Positions 42,257 to 53,458 of a stretch of 64,000 nt of DNA are shown here, piece after piece. Position numbers and translations under genes: made by a program. The stretch spans positions 372,001 through 436,000 of the forward strand of contig NZ_CANLGX010000004.1 in the NCBI RefSeq assembly GCF_947490415.1. Reading direction: 5' to 3'. Source of the stretch: an uncultured Eudoraea sp. Lineage in GTDB: Bacteria > Bacteroidota > Bacteroidia > Flavobacteriales > Flavobacteriaceae. The notes below the pieces were generated by a model. The model was not told where the DNA came from. It saw nothing but the letters and a program-made list of their open reading frames with translations, and ran no database searches. Within the stretch, counting starts at the first letter, position 1; every line of letters begins with the position of its first letter.

Positions 42257-43393
42257 TTATCTTTTTATGTAATTCTTAAAAAAATTTGCTATGGCTAGTT
42301 CAATTAAACTGGAGGCGTTTTCCATACTATAGGAAAGTGACATTGATGGATCTCGTATTTCTATGACTTCAACATTACCCATCTCATTTAAGTGTTTTGC
42401 ATTTACCTCTGAAACTCCACAAACGACTATGACCGGAATATTGTAATTTTTACCCAATTGGCATACTCCATTTATTAATTTCCCTCTTAAGGTTTGTTCG
42501 TCAATTTTACCTTCCCCTGTAATAATGAAATCTATTGAATTGGATTCTAAAAGTTTATCTATTCGTGCCAGTTTGAATATGAAATGGGTACCGCTTATAA
42601 ACTCCGCATCTAAAAACGTCTTTAACCCATATGCCGCACCACCGGCCGCTCCGGATCCGGGTATATCCGCATAGTCCTTTCCCATTTCCCCTTTAACAAT
42701 GGTATGCAAGTCTTTCAAACCATTATCCAGGAATTCTATATCCTCTTTATTCCCACCTTTCTGAGCCGAATAAACGTAAGCTGCCCCAGTTGGTCCAAAT
42801 AATGGATTGTCTACATCGTTAACAGCATAAACCTCCAAATTTTTATAATCTTTTAGGAATTTGGAAGGGATTATAGCATTAATCTTAGATAAATTTCCTC
42901 CTATCGGTTTCAGTAAATTTCCAAATTCATCCTGAAATGAAAATCCAAGCGCCTTTGCTATTCCCAAACCCGCATCGGTGGTTGCACTACCCCCCAGGCC
43001 AATATATATTTTTTTAGCCCCTTTTAAAACTGCATCCTTCATTTGAATTCCTGTCCCTATGGTTGAGGTTTGCAAAGGGTCGCGTTCCTCATTACTCAAT
43101 AATTCCAGTCCGGAGGCCTTAGCAAGTTCTATATAGGCCTCTCCTGTTTGCCGGTTTAATAAATATTCGGTAGTTATTTTTCTTCCTAAAGGGTCTGTCG
43201 TATGAACTTCAATGGTTTCTAATTGCTTATAATGCTTTACTGAATCAAGAAAACCATCTCCCCCATCGGAAGCTGTGACGCTGTAAATCCCCGCTTTTGG
43301 AAATATAGAAGAAACGCCCCTTTCAATTGCGGCTATCACCTGTTTCGCGTTAAGAGATCCCTTAAATTTATCGGGAACCAGTAGAAAATTCAT
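42257..43393 (-). CDS. Glycerate kinase (GarK/GlxK family)
   Basis: PDKFKGSLNAKQVIAAIERGV; ASDGGDGFLDSV; GLGGSATTDAGLGIAKALG; GSGAAGGAAYGL; TGEGKIDEQTLRGK. Confidence 0.95.
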   Translation of the reverse strand: MNFLLVPDKFKGSLNAKQVIAAIERGVSSIFPKAGIYSVTASDGGDGFLDSVKHYKQLETIEVHTTDPLGRKITTEYLLNRQTGEAYIELAKASGLELLSNEERDPLQTSTIGTGIQMKDAVLKGAKKIYIGLGGSATTDAGLGIAKALGFSFQDEFGNLLKPIGGNLSKINAIIPSKFLKDYKNLEVYAVNDVDNPLFGPTGAAYVYSAQKGGNKEDIEFLDNGLKDLHTIVKGEMGKDYADIPGSGAAGGAAYGLKTFLDAEFISGTHFIFKLARIDKLLESNSIDFIITGEGKIDEQTLRGKLINGVCQLGKNYNIPVIVVCGVSEVNAKHLNEMGNVEVIEIRDPSMSLSYSMENASSLIELAIANFFKNYIKR

Positions 43394-43551
43394 ATGTTTT
43401 ATTTAATGAAGATTTGAATAATCCCAACAGAAAGTTTAATCATAATTTTGATTTCTTCCTGAAATGTACATGTCTATTTATTTAACCCCTTTTGTATAAA
43501 TATAGCGCAATATTCTTATTTTTAACCAGATCAATCTGGTATAGGCCGAAT

Positions 43552-43779
43552 ATGAAAACGAACAAAGATTTAATTATTAAAGGAATAAAATACCTTGCCT
43601 ATACACTTGTTCTTATGTTTACTGCACCTGTGGTATTGTATCAGGCATTCAAAAATACCGAACATTCATTTTACCTTCCTGTACTCGTCGTTGGTTTCAT
43701 TCTGGCCATTGGCGCCATAGCTTTGGGTTTCTATAGTATTAAGATACTCATGGAAGGTATTTTTACCAGTAATAAATAG
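43552..43779 (+). CDS. DUF6095-like small membrane protein; ORF track start 43492, ATG 43552 preferred
   Basis: Two TM segments; MKTNKDLIIKGIKYLAYTLVLMFTAPVVLYQAFKN. Confidence 0.7.
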   Translation: MKTNKDLIIKGIKYLAYTLVLMFTAPVVLYQAFKNTEHSFYLPVLVVGFILAIGAIALGFYSIKILMEGIFTSNK

Positions 43780-43833
43780 TTAATCGACAAAATATTAGGG
43801 TTTTTAAATCTAATGAAAATCATTTAGGGATAT

Positions 43834-43865
43834 TTTGCCTTCATATTCTTAAGATGCTATCTTTG
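43834..43865 (+). promoter_or_regulatory. Bacteroidota-type promoter of thrS operon: TTTG-N20-TATCTTTG
   Basis: TTTG 43834-43837, 20-nt spacer, TATCTTTG 43858-43865. Confidence 0.75.
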
Positions 43866-43890
43866 CAAACTTAAATCCTCATACCAGCAT

Positions 43891-45831
43891 ATGATTAAAA
43901 TAACACTCCCGGACGGGTCAGTTAGAGAGTATGAAAAAGGCATAACTCCTTTAGATGTTGCCAAAAGCATTAGTGAAGGTTTGGCCAGGAATGTTATTTC
44001 CGCAAAATTCAATGACACTGTGGTGGAAACGGTTTCAGCCTTAAATGAGGATGGCAAACTTGTACTTTATACCTGGAGCAATACAGAAGGGAAAAAAGCA
44101 TTTTGGCACTCCTCCTCACATATCATAGCCCAGGCCCTGGAGGAGTTATACCCGGGAATCAAACTTACTATTGGTCCTGCTATTGAAAACGGGTTTTATT
44201 ATGATGTGGATTTTGGGGAGCAATCAATTTCTGAAAAAGATTTTCCGGCTATTGAACAAAAAGCTTTGGAAATTGCCCGTGGAAAACACGACTTTAAAAT
44301 GCGTTCAGTTTCCAAGAAGGATGCGTTACAATTTTATAAAGACCAGAGCAATGAATACAAGGTAGAACTCATTGAAAATCTTGAGGATGGTAGCATTACC
44401 TTTTGTGATCATGATACCTTTACCGATTTATGCAGGGGCGGTCATATCCCAAATACAGGCATCGTAAAGGCCATTAAAATAATGAATGTAGCAGGAGCCT
44501 ACTGGCGTGGCGATGAGAATAAAACGCAACTTACACGTGTTTACGGCATTTCTTTTCCAAAGCAAAAAGAACTAACAGAATATTTGGAATTACTCGAAGA
44601 AGCCAAGAAAAGAGATCATAGGAAGTTAGGTAAAGAGTTGGAATTATTTACTTTTTCCAAAAAAGTGGGACAAGGATTACCACTGTGGCTTCCAAAGGGT
44701 GCTGCTCTGCGGGAACGCCTTGAAAATTTCCTGAAGAAAGCTCAGAAAAAGGCTGGTTACGAAATGGTGATTACGCCACATATTGGGCAAAAAGAATTAT
44801 ATGTCACTTCCGGACATTATGAGAAATATGGAGAAGACAGTTTTCAGCCTATACATACCCCTAAGGCAGACGAGGAATTTTTATTAAAACCAATGAATTG
44901 TCCCCACCACTGCGAAATATTTAATTCTAAACCATTGAGCTATAGGGAACTTCCAAAACGTTTTGCCGAATTTGGAACAGTTTATCGTTATGAACAAAGT
45001 GGTGAACTTCACGGACTAACACGGGTAAGGGGTTTTACCCAGGATGATGCACACATTTTTTGTACACCAGATCAATTACATCAGGAATTTATTGATGTTA
45101 TTGACCTATCACTCTATGTTTTGGGTTCTTTGGGGTTTGAAAATTTTACGGCACAGGTATCCCTGAGAGATCCGGAGAAGCCTGAAAAATATATTGGTTC
45201 TATAGAAAACTGGGACAAAGCGGAAAAAGCAATCATTAACGCCGCTGAAGAAAAAAGTTTGAATTTTATAATTGAAAAAGGTGAGGCAGCGTTTTACGGT
45301 CCTAAACTAGATTTCATGGTCAAAGATGCTCTTGGCAGAAACTGGCAATTGGGAACAATTCAGGTCGATTACAATCTCCCGGAGCGCTTTGAACTTACGT
45401 ATAAAGGCAGTGATAATGAGCTACACAGACCTGTTATGATACACAGGGCGCCTTTTGGCAGCATGGAACGATTTGTTGCCTTGTTACTTGAACATACCGG
45501 AGGAAATTTTCCATTATGGCTCACACCAGATCAGGCTATTATTTTGCCAGTAAGTGAGAAACATGAAAAATATGCCGAAAAAGTTTTAAATTCATTGGAA
45601 AATGACGAAATTCGCGCGCTCATTGATGTTAGGAATGAGACCGTAGGGAAGAAAATACGAGAGGCAGAAATGAATAAAATACCATTTATGCTTATCGTTG
45701 GTGAAAATGAAGAGGAACAAAATACAATTTCGGTTCGTAAGCACGGGGGTGAAGACCTGGGAATGCTTAGTCTAAAGGAATTTGTAAACTTGGTCGAAAA
45801 GGAAATAAGTAGTACCTTAAAGTCATTTTAA
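43891..45831 (+). CDS. thrS: Threonyl-tRNA synthetase
   Basis: TGS domain start [87 protein letters not shown]. Confidence 0.98.
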   Translation: MIKITLPDGSVREYEKGITPLDVAKSISEGLARNVISAKFNDTVVETVSALNEDGKLVLYTWSNTEGKKAFWHSSSHIIAQALEELYPGIKLTIGPAIENGFYYDVDFGEQSISEKDFPAIEQKALEIARGKHDFKMRSVSKKDALQFYKDQSNEYKVELIENLEDGSITFCDHDTFTDLCRGGHIPNTGIVKAIKIMNVAGAYWRGDENKTQLTRVYGISFPKQKELTEYLELLEEAKKRDHRKLGKELELFTFSKKVGQGLPLWLPKGAALRERLENFLKKAQKKAGYEMVITPHIGQKELYVTSGHYEKYGEDSFQPIHTPKADEEFLLKPMNCPHHCEIFNSKPLSYRELPKRFAEFGTVYRYEQSGELHGLTRVRGFTQDDAHIFCTPDQLHQEFIDVIDLSLYVLGSLGFENFTAQVSLRDPEKPEKYIGSIENWDKAEKAIINAAEEKSLNFIIEKGEAAFYGPKLDFMVKDALGRNWQLGTIQVDYNLPERFELTYKGSDNELHRPVMIHRAPFGSMERFVALLLEHTGGNFPLWLTPDQAIILPVSEKHEKYAEKVLNSLENDEIRALIDVRNETVGKKIREAEMNKIPFMLIVGENEEEQNTISVRKHGGEDLGMLSLKEFVNLVEKEISSTLKSF

Positions 45832-45861
45832 AAAAATTAAGTTTAATTAAATATATCAGTC

Positions 45862-46416
45862 ATAGCAATACGAAGAAGATTTAGGCCCCAACCTCGGAGG
45901 GAAAACAAGAATCCTCATAATATCAATGAAAAAATTACATCACCAAGTGTACGCTTGGTTGGTGATAATGTAGAAGTGGGGGTATTTCCCATTGCTAAAG
46001 CAATTTCACTGGCAGAAGAACAAGGTCTGGATTTGGTGGAGATTTCACCTAAAGCAGATCCGCCGGTATGCAAGATTATAGATTACAAGAAATTCCTTTA
46101 CGAGCAGAAAAAGCGAGAAAAGGTAATGAAGGCGAAAGCCACCAAAGTAATCGTAAAAGAAATTAGATTTGGGCCCAATACGGATGATCACGATTATGAG
46201 TTCAAAAAGAAACATGCGGAAAAGTTTCTTAAAGACGGAGCTAAATTAAAGGCCTATGTTTTTTTTAAAGGAAGATCAATAGTTTATAAGGATAAGGGAG
46301 AAATACTCTTATTGAAACTAGCACAGGAGTTGGAAGAATTTGGCAAGGTTGAGCAAATGCCAAGACTTGAAGGAAAGCGAATGACAATGTTCATTGCTCC
46401 TAAGACGAAAAAATAA
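45862..46416 (+). CDS. infC: Translation initiation factor IF-3 with inferred AUA start (ORF-track start at 45955 is internal)
   Basis: Frame reads (M)[86 protein letters not shown]; no ATG/GTG/TTG between in-frame stop 45844 and TTG 45955. Confidence 0.9.
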   Translation: MAIRRRFRPQPRRENKNPHNINEKITSPSVRLVGDNVEVGVFPIAKAISLAEEQGLDLVEISPKADPPVCKIIDYKKFLYEQKKREKVMKAKATKVIVKEIRFGPNTDDHDYEFKKKHAEKFLKDGAKLKAYVFFKGRSIVYKDKGEILLLKLAQELEEFGKVEQMPRLEGKRMTMFIAPKTKK

Positions 46417-46456
46417 GAAAGAAAAGAAGCGAGATTAATAAACAAATAGGAAGAAA

Positions 46457-46654
46457 ATGCCTAAGATGAAAACAAAATCCAGTGCCAAAAAGCGGTTTAA
46501 GCTTACAGGTTCTGGTAAAATTAAAAGAAAGCACGCTTTTAAGAGTCATATTTTGACAAAGAAATCTAAAAAGCGAAAGCTTAAGCTAACACATTCAACA
46601 TTAGTACATGACTCTGATGTTGCGAATATTAAAGGACAATTGGGATTAAAATAA
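46457..46654 (+). CDS. rpmI: 50S ribosomal protein L35
   Basis: [42 protein letters not shown]-type sequence. Confidence 0.97.
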   Translation: MPKMKTKSSAKKRFKLTGSGKIKRKHAFKSHILTKKSKKRKLKLTHSTLVHDSDVANIKGQLGLK

Positions 46655-46755
46655 ATTGTTCTTTGGGTAATCAGTATTAACCATGGAGTTGGGCTTTTAA
46701 AAGTGTTTTGAGAATAATTCTTTGAGCCGCCTGCTACAAAAACAAATGTAAAAAA

Positions 46756-47100
46756 ATGCCAAGATCAGTAAATTCAGTCGCTTCCAGAGCCAGAAGAAAA
46801 AAGGTAATGAAGCAAGCCAAAGGTTATTTTGGAAGACGTAAAAATGTCTGGACAGTAGCCAAAAATGCGGTCGAAAAAGCAATGGTATACGCTTATAGAG
46901 ACCGTAGAAATAAGAAAAGAAATTTCCGTGCACTATGGATCACCCGTATTAATGCAGGTGCAAGATTACATGGAATGTCTTATTCGCAATTTATGGGAAA
47001 AGTAAAAGCCAATAACATAGAACTTAATAGAAAAGTTCTGGCAGATTTGGCAATGAACCACCCGGATGCCTTTAAAGCTGTTGTGGATAAAGTAAAATAA
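46756..47100 (+). CDS. rplT: 50S ribosomal protein L20
   Basis: [62 protein letters not shown]. Confidence 0.98.
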   Translation: MPRSVNSVASRARRKKVMKQAKGYFGRRKNVWTVAKNAVEKAMVYAYRDRRNKKRNFRALWITRINAGARLHGMSYSQFMGKVKANNIELNRKVLADLAMNHPDAFKAVVDKVK

Positions 47101-47118
47101 TAAAAAGAATTCTCGCTT

Positions 47119-47153
47119 TAAAGCCCTGACTAAAACAGTCAGGGCTTTTTTTA
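47119..47153 (+). terminator. Rho-independent terminator of thrS-infC-rpmI-rplT
   Basis: AAAGCCCTGACtaaaacaGTCAGGGCTTTTTTT. Confidence 0.9.
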
Positions 47154-47169
47154 TTCAATATGCAAAAAG

Positions 47170-47595
47170 TTAACTGCCAATACAGCTAAGGATCAAACTA
47201 CGACCTGAAGCATTATTTCTGTGTTCACATAAATATATCCCTTGCCAAATGCCCAGATTTAAACGGCCTCTACTAATCGGAATTTGAATAGACGACCCCA
47301 TTAGAGAAGCTTTTATATGAGCAGGCATATCATCTGAACCTTCATAGGTATGGACATAATATGGCGCATCCTCCGGCACCATGATATTCATATGCGCCTC
47401 AAAATCTGAACGCACAGTTGGGTCTGCATTTTCATTAATAGTTAAACTTGCTGATGTATGTTTTATGAACACATTTAGGACTCCAATCTTAATTCCCTGT
47501 AACTCTGGAAAACTATCTTCAATAGTCTCTGTAATTAAATGAAAACCCCTTTTATATGGTTTTAATCGTATTTCTTTTTGATAAATATTCATCAC
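47170..47595 (-). CDS. YjbQ/UPF0047 family protein (secondary thiamine-phosphate synthase)
   Basis: VFIKHTSASLTINENADPTVRSDFE; HIKASLMGSSIQIPISRGRLNLGIWQGIYLCEHR. Confidence 0.92.
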   Translation of the reverse strand: MMNIYQKEIRLKPYKRGFHLITETIEDSFPELQGIKIGVLNVFIKHTSASLTINENADPTVRSDFEAHMNIMVPEDAPYYVHTYEGSDDMPAHIKASLMGSSIQIPISRGRLNLGIWQGIYLCEHRNNASGRSLILSCIGS

Positions 47596-47676
47596 GATTT
47601 ATGTTAGTGTAAAACTTCAAGAAAGTTACTAGTATTTTAAACATAAAAAATACCTTTGTCCTTTACAATTAGAAAT

Positions 47677-48480
47677 ATGAATTTATCAGCAATTAAAATG
47701 GTGGTTACAGACATGGATGGAACACTGTTGAATTCCAGGCATGAGGTGAGCCAGCATTTTTTTGAATTGTATGAGGAATTAAAAAACCGGGGAATCCTTT
47801 TTGTGGCGGCCAGCGGTCGCCAATACAACAGTATTGCTGATAAGCTTAGTAAAATACAAAGTGAGATAATTATCATCGCAGAGAATGGTGGATTGGTTAT
47901 ACATAATGACCAGGAACTGATTTCAACTCCTTTGGATTCAGTTTCAAAGAATGTAATTCTTGAAATTTTGGGTCAGATTGATGGGGCATTCCCAGTATTA
48001 TGTGGTAAACACAATGCATATATACTTGGTGACTCCCCAAAATTCATCAATACGCTTAAAGAGTACTATACCAAATATGAGATTTTAGACGATCTGCAGA
48101 AGTTTGATAGCGAAGTGATAAAGATTGCTGTATATCACTATGGAGGCTCAGAAAAATACATATATCCTGCTGTGAAACACCTGGAGGGTATACTAAAAGT
48201 CAAAGTATCCGGTGAAAACTGGGTAGATTTATCTCATATAAATGCGCATAAAGGTTTTGCACTAAAGCAGATACAGGAACAACATGGAATTGGTCCTGAT
48301 GAAACTCTGGTATTTGGGGACTACAATAACGACCTGGAAATGCTTGCCCTGGCAAAATATAGTTTTGCTATGGCAAATTCACACCCTAATGTTTTAAAAG
48401 CGGCAAATTACAGGACCTTGAGCAACGATGATTTTGGGGTAGAGCATATCCTGAAAAAACTATTAAAGGATAAAAATTAG
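47677..48480 (+). CDS. Cof-type HAD-IIB family hydrolase; track start TTG 47656, ATG 47677 preferred
   Basis: VVTDMDGTLLNSRHEVSQ; FVAASGRQYNSI; ENGGLVI; VFGDYNNDLEMLALAKYSFAMANSHPNV. Confidence 0.93.
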   Translation: MNLSAIKMVVTDMDGTLLNSRHEVSQHFFELYEELKNRGILFVAASGRQYNSIADKLSKIQSEIIIIAENGGLVIHNDQELISTPLDSVSKNVILEILGQIDGAFPVLCGKHNAYILGDSPKFINTLKEYYTKYEILDDLQKFDSEVIKIAVYHYGGSEKYIYPAVKHLEGILKVKVSGENWVDLSHINAHKGFALKQIQEQHGIGPDETLVFGDYNNDLEMLALAKYSFAMANSHPNVLKAANYRTLSNDDFGVEHILKKLLKDKN

Positions 48481-49796
48481 GTCTTTTGTTTTTTCTTGCG
48501 TGCTGCAGGAAATAAAACATTGTTTAAAATAAGCCGGTAGCCGGGTGAATTTGGATGAAGTTCCAATTCAGTTTTAGGATCCCCTACCCTATGCTGATAG
48601 TCTTCCGGATCATGTCCTCCATAGAAAGTAAAAAATCCTTTGCCCTTAATGCCATGAATATAACGCGCTTCACCATTAATTTTATTTTCCCCTAAGACAA
48701 GTACTGTTGCTTTAACTTCATCCCTGGCAAAAGCTGTTGTCTGACCCATAAAACCTTTAACCAATGACGTATGATTCTGGCAAAGCATGGTTGGAACAGG
48801 ATCCCATTTTGCCGAAAAATCCATCAAGCTAAAATAATCAGTTTCCCGTGCAACATTGCTCCGTTTACTGGTCATATCAATGGATGAAAATTCGTAACGC
48901 AGTGGGTTTCTCTCTAATGTAAAATTGGTAAAGGCAAAGGTTTTTTTAAAATCCAGTTTGCTTTGATAATTGGCGTCTGACGGATCCCCATCAAACATTG
49001 GTTCACAAATATCAACCCCATCTGCAGCGAGAGCGATATCAAAACTATCTGTTGCAGAGCACATTGCGAACATAAATCCTCCACCTATTACATAATTTCT
49101 TATTTTAAGCACAACCGCCCTTTTCTCTTCTGAAACCTTATTGAATCCAAGCTTTGCCGCCAAGGCTTCGGCTTCTTGCTTCCCTTCAATATACCATGGG
49201 GCAGCTCTGTAAGCCCCATAAAATTTACCAAATTGTCCTGTAAAATCTTCGTGATGTAAATGAAGCCAATCATATAAAACAAGTTTATTGTCAAGTACTT
49301 CTTCATCGTAAATAGTGATATAAGGGATTTCTGCATAAGTCAATGCCATGGTTACAGCATCATCCCACGGCTGATTATTCTTTGGTGAATAAACCGCTAT
49401 TTTAGGTGCTTTCTCAAGAATCACAGCTTCCTGATTTTTAGACGGACTACTTATCTCATCCAAAATTGCTTGCGCCTGTCCGTCTGACAAAATTTCATAG
49501 CTAACACCCCGAATCTGGCACTCTTTTCTGATACTTTCGCCATCGGGTAATAAAAATGAGCCTCCCCTGTAGTTAAGTAACCATTGTACCTTTTGTTGTT
49601 TGGTTAATACCCAATAAGTAATGCCATAGGCTTTTAAATGGTTTTCCTGACTTTCTGCATCCATGGGAATGAGAATTGTAGAAGCACTGGAATGAAAGGA
49701 CGTTAAGAAAAGAAATAGAATTGGTATCAGAAAGTTGGTAGTGGCAGGCTTTCTAAATTGGCGTATGCAGGTTTTAAAAAGGTACATCATTGTCAT
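48477..49796 (-). CDS. Conserved Bacteroidota secreted protein; I recall homologues being labelled 'asparagine synthetase B', which the sequence does not support
   Basis: Signal peptide; no N-terminal Cys nucleophile or PP-loop; GGGFMFAMCSATDSFDIALAADGVDICEPMFDGDPSD. Confidence 0.7.
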   Translation of the reverse strand: MTMMYLFKTCIRQFRKPATTNFLIPILFLFLTSFHSSASTILIPMDAESQENHLKAYGITYWVLTKQQKVQWLLNYRGGSFLLPDGESIRKECQIRGVSYEILSDGQAQAILDEISSPSKNQEAVILEKAPKIAVYSPKNNQPWDDAVTMALTYAEIPYITIYDEEVLDNKLVLYDWLHLHHEDFTGQFGKFYGAYRAAPWYIEGKQEAEALAAKLGFNKVSEEKRAVVLKIRNYVIGGGFMFAMCSATDSFDIALAADGVDICEPMFDGDPSDANYQSKLDFKKTFAFTNFTLERNPLRYEFSSIDMTSKRSNVARETDYFSLMDFSAKWDPVPTMLCQNHTSLVKGFMGQTTAFARDEVKATVLVLGENKINGEARYIHGIKGKGFFTFYGGHDPEDYQHRVGDPKTELELHPNSPGYRLILNNVLFPAARKKKQKT

Positions 49797-51345
49797 CCGG
49801 GTCTAAATCGGAATCCTCATTCATAGTTCTTCCAAAGGCTTCTTCAGCATTAGGAAGGTTTTTTGTAATGAATGGATTATCCCCATCTATATTCATCTTT
49901 GACTGAAACTCAAATGGCGAATCAAAGTCATCCAAGTTATCAAATTTACCCAGTTGAGCAATGAACTTTAACCTAATATTATCTAAACCACCATTCCTGT
50001 GTTTAGCTACAATAAACTCTGCCTGTCCCTGAGTAGGTGTTCGCTCTTCATCATCCCATTCATCAATTTTATAATATTCGGGACGATAAATAAAGGAAAC
50101 GATATCCGCATCCTGCTCAATAGCACCTGATTCCCGGAGATCTGACAATATAGGTCTTTTACTACCTCCACGTGTTTCCACGGCCCTTGATAGCTGAGAC
50201 AAAGCAATTACCGGAACATTTAATTCCTTTGCCAGTGCCTTTAAATTTCTTGAAATGGTTGAAATTTCCTGTTCCCTATTTCCCCCTTTTTGGCTGCCAC
50301 CCGCAGTCATTAGTTGCAAATAATCAAGGACAATCAGTTTAATTTTATGTTGTGATGCCAGTCTTCTTGCTTTTGCCCTGAGATCAAAAATTGACAGCGA
50401 AGGTGTATCGTCAATGAATAGGGGTGCCTTTTCAAGTGCCTTTACTTTTACATTCAATTGTTCCCATTCATGTTTTTCCAATCTTCCTGTTCTAAGTTTC
50501 TCAGAAGGTAAACCGGTTTCTGAAGATATCAGCCTGGTGATTAATTGAACCGAAGACATCTCCAAAGAGAAAAAGGCCACCGGAATATTGGAATTGACAG
50601 CCATATTTCTAGCCATGGATAAGGTCAGGGCCGTTTTACCCATACCAGGCCGTGCGGCTATAATAATCAAATCACTTGGTTGCCAACCAGAAGTAAGCCT
50701 GTCTACCTTATCAAAACCAGAAGGAATACCACTTAATCCATCCTTATTAGATATTTCTTCAATTTTCTTTTTAGCCTGAATCACCAGGTTTTGAGCTGTT
50801 TCAGCAGAACGTTTTAAATTTCCCTGGGTAACTTCATATAATTTTGCTTCTGCGCTATCTAAAAGATCAAAAACATCCGTAGAATCTGTATAAGCATCCT
50901 CAATAATTTCACTGGAAATCTTAATTAAACTACGCTGAATATATTTTTGAAGAATAATCCTTGCATGGAACTCAATATGTGCCGAAGAAGCCACTTTTTG
51001 AGTTAATTTTATTAAATAAAAATCTCCGCCTACAGCCTCAAGTCGCTCATCTTTCCGTAGTTGGCTAGAAACGGTTAATAAATCCACCGGTTCTGAACTT
51101 TCAAACAGTTTAAAGATAGCCTCGTATATATAACGATGTGCATCTTTATAAAATGCATCGGGGTGTAAAATGTCAATAACTTCATCCACTCCTTTCTTAT
51201 CAATCATCATTGCGCCAAGCACAACCTCCTCTAAATCAACAGCTTGAGGGGGTATTTTACCCTTCTCAAGGTTGATGATTGCCGGCTTACCTATTTTATG
51301 ACCAATAATTGGACTGGGTTTTTCCATGGGTGCAAAAGTATGCAA
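49774..51345 (-). CDS. dnaB: Replicative DNA helicase DnaB; start probably internal MEKPSP
   Basis: PPQAVDLEEVVLGAMMIDKKGVDEVIDIL; DLIIIAARPGMGKTALTLSMARNMA; VLDYLQLMTAGG; VIALSQLSRAVETRGGSKRPILSDLRESGAIEQDADIVSFIYRPEYY. Confidence 0.97.
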   Translation of the reverse strand: MHTFAPMEKPSPIIGHKIGKPAIINLEKGKIPPQAVDLEEVVLGAMMIDKKGVDEVIDILHPDAFYKDAHRYIYEAIFKLFESSEPVDLLTVSSQLRKDERLEAVGGDFYLIKLTQKVASSAHIEFHARIILQKYIQRSLIKISSEIIEDAYTDSTDVFDLLDSAEAKLYEVTQGNLKRSAETAQNLVIQAKKKIEEISNKDGLSGIPSGFDKVDRLTSGWQPSDLIIIAARPGMGKTALTLSMARNMAVNSNIPVAFFSLEMSSVQLITRLISSETGLPSEKLRTGRLEKHEWEQLNVKVKALEKAPLFIDDTPSLSIFDLRAKARRLASQHKIKLIVLDYLQLMTAGGSQKGGNREQEISTISRNLKALAKELNVPVIALSQLSRAVETRGGSKRPILSDLRESGAIEQDADIVSFIYRPEYYKIDEWDDEERTPTQGQAEFIVAKHRNGGLDNIRLKFIAQLGKFDNLDDFDSPFEFQSKMNIDGDNPFITKNLPNAEEAFGRTMNEDSDLDPDDNDVPF

Positions 51346-51441
51346 TTAACCTTAAGTTAACTTTAAATAAAGCTTTTCGGATATCAACCGTTAATTAACA
51401 TTTGGTATGTTGATAAGTTACGAAATTGTGTTGATAACGAA

Positions 51442-51476
51442 AAAAATCCGAAGAATCAATTCTCCGGATTTTCTTC
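51442..51476 (-). terminator. Terminator of accA (minus strand)
   Basis: AAATCCGgAGAAttgatTCTtCGGATTTTTTT on the minus strand. Confidence 0.75.
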
Positions 51477-51495
51477 ATCCTGATAAAAACGCTGA

Positions 51496-52449
51496 TTAGC
51501 CGTTAAATACACCCATATTTGCATATTTATTCATACGGGCTGTAACTAGTTCTTTTGGTGATAACTTTTTGAGATCATCATAATTCTTAGCAATTTTATT
51601 TTTCACAATTTCAAAAGTTTTTTCTCTATTACTATGAGCGCCCCCAGCTGGTTCCCGAACAATCTCATCTATTAGTTTTAATTTTTTCATGTCTGTTGCT
51701 GTCAGTTTTAATGCTTCAGCAGCAATTTCCTTGTACTCCCAACTTCTCCATAAAATAGAAGAACAGGATTCGGGTGATATTACAGAATACCAGGTATTTT
51801 CAAGCATCAATACCCTGTCACCTACCCCTATTCCCAAGGCACCACCTGAAGCACCTTCTCCTATGATCACCACAATAATAGGTACTTTAAGGCGGGTCAT
51901 TTCCAGTATATTTCTGGCTATAGCCTCCCCTTGGCCTCGCTGTTCTGCTTCAATACCGGGATAGGCTCCGGGAGTGTCTATTAAACAAACAACGGGAATT
52001 TTAAATTTTTCAGCAGACTTCATAAGTCTGAGTGCTTTCCTATAACCTTCAGGATTGGCCATCCCAAAATTCCTGTACTGCCTGGTCTTTGTATTGTATC
52101 CTTTTTGTTGGCCAATAAACATATAACTTTGGTCCCCTATTTTACCAAGACCACCAATCATGGCTTTGTCATCTTTCACATTTCTGTCACCATGCAATTC
52201 TAAAAAAGTATCCCCGCAAATGGCTTTAATATAATCCAAAGTATAAGGTCTGTTTGGATGTCTTGAAAGTTGCACCCTCTGCCAGGCAGAAAGATTTTTA
52301 TAGATATCTTTTCGTGTTTCGTCTAATTTTTTTTCAATCTGCCGACAGGTATCCGTTACATCAACTTCACTCTCCTCGCCAATAATCTGGCATTTCTCCA
52401 ATTGCTCTACCAATTCCTTAATAGGAAGTTCAAATTCTAAATATTCCAT
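51496..52449 (-). CDS. accA: Acetyl-CoA carboxylase carboxyltransferase subunit alpha
   Basis: [76 protein letters not shown]. Confidence 0.97.
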   Translation of the reverse strand: MEYLEFELPIKELVEQLEKCQIIGEESEVDVTDTCRQIEKKLDETRKDIYKNLSAWQRVQLSRHPNRPYTLDYIKAICGDTFLELHGDRNVKDDKAMIGGLGKIGDQSYMFIGQQKGYNTKTRQYRNFGMANPEGYRKALRLMKSAEKFKIPVVCLIDTPGAYPGIEAEQRGQGEAIARNILEMTRLKVPIIVVIIGEGASGGALGIGVGDRVLMLENTWYSVISPESCSSILWRSWEYKEIAAEALKLTATDMKKLKLIDEIVREPAGGAHSNREKTFEIVKNKIAKNYDDLKKLSPKELVTARMNKYANMGVFNG

Positions 52450-52546
52450 TAAAAAAGGTTTTTGCCACTTTTAATATGGCATTAGTTTGATTGTATGAAC
52501 AAATATAAAATATTATACCGTCTTATACATTAAATTAATAAACACT

Positions 52547-53458
52547 TCAGGAAACCCCGTCACTTATTCCATTTCCAATATTTGATTTTCTCCTGTTCTT
52601 TAAGATCCCATTGGCAATTATAGTGGTAACTATAATTAGCGCTCCAATATAAAAAAGAGGGCTCATCTTTTCGCTTTGTCCAAAGATTAATAACGCTAGT
52701 ATTATACCATAAATTGGTTCTAAATTTATAGTCAGCATAACGGTATATGGGCTGATAAATCTCATAACTTTTACAGCGGCAATAAAAGCATATGCTGTGC
52801 ATACAGATGCCAGGATAAAAATGAAAAACCAGTCACTGATTGCGAGTGTAAAAAATGCTCTATTAAAGGATCCGTTTATGGCCAGATAAATTGAAATAAA
52901 AAGTGCACCGCTTATCAATTCGTAAAAAGATATTGTCGACGGCTTATTTGTTTTAATTAATTGTCCGTTAATTAAGGTAAATATCGATCCCAGGAGTGCA
53001 GAAATAAGAGCCAGGCCCATACCCAGACTATAAGAAGTGCTTACATTAAAAATAAGGTATAAACCAAATACAACCATCAAACCAAATACAACTTCATACC
53101 AAATCATTTTCCTTCCATACCATATTGGTTCCAGAAATGCAGTAAACAATGCGCCAGTAGACATTGTTACCAATGCAATGGATACGTTAGACACTTTAAT
53201 TGCTTTAAAAAATGTGACCCAGTGCAACGCAATTATGACACCAGCCGTCAACATTACCAACAAAGTTTTATTACTGACCCTAAGGGAATAGCGCTTAAAT
53301 AAAATAAAAACAGCAACTAAAGAGGCGGCGATGAGCATTCGATACCAAACCAAAGGCATGGCATCTATTGAAATTAATTTTCCAAGTACTGCCGTAAAAC
53401 CCCAAATAAATACAATCAGGTGAAGATGCAGGTAGTTTTTAAACTTATCGCTTGGCAT
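52547..53458 (-). CDS. EamA/DMT family transporter
   Basis: 10-TM EamA repeats; HLIVFIWGFTAVLGKLI...PLVWYRMLIA. Confidence 0.9.
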   Translation of the reverse strand: MPSDKFKNYLHLHLIVFIWGFTAVLGKLISIDAMPLVWYRMLIAASLVAVFILFKRYSLRVSNKTLLVMLTAGVIIALHWVTFFKAIKVSNVSIALVTMSTGALFTAFLEPIWYGRKMIWYEVVFGLMVVFGLYLIFNVSTSYSLGMGLALISALLGSIFTLINGQLIKTNKPSTISFYELISGALFISIYLAINGSFNRAFFTLAISDWFFIFILASVCTAYAFIAAVKVMRFISPYTVMLTINLEPIYGIILALLIFGQSEKMSPLFYIGALIIVTTIIANGILKNRRKSNIGNGISDGVS

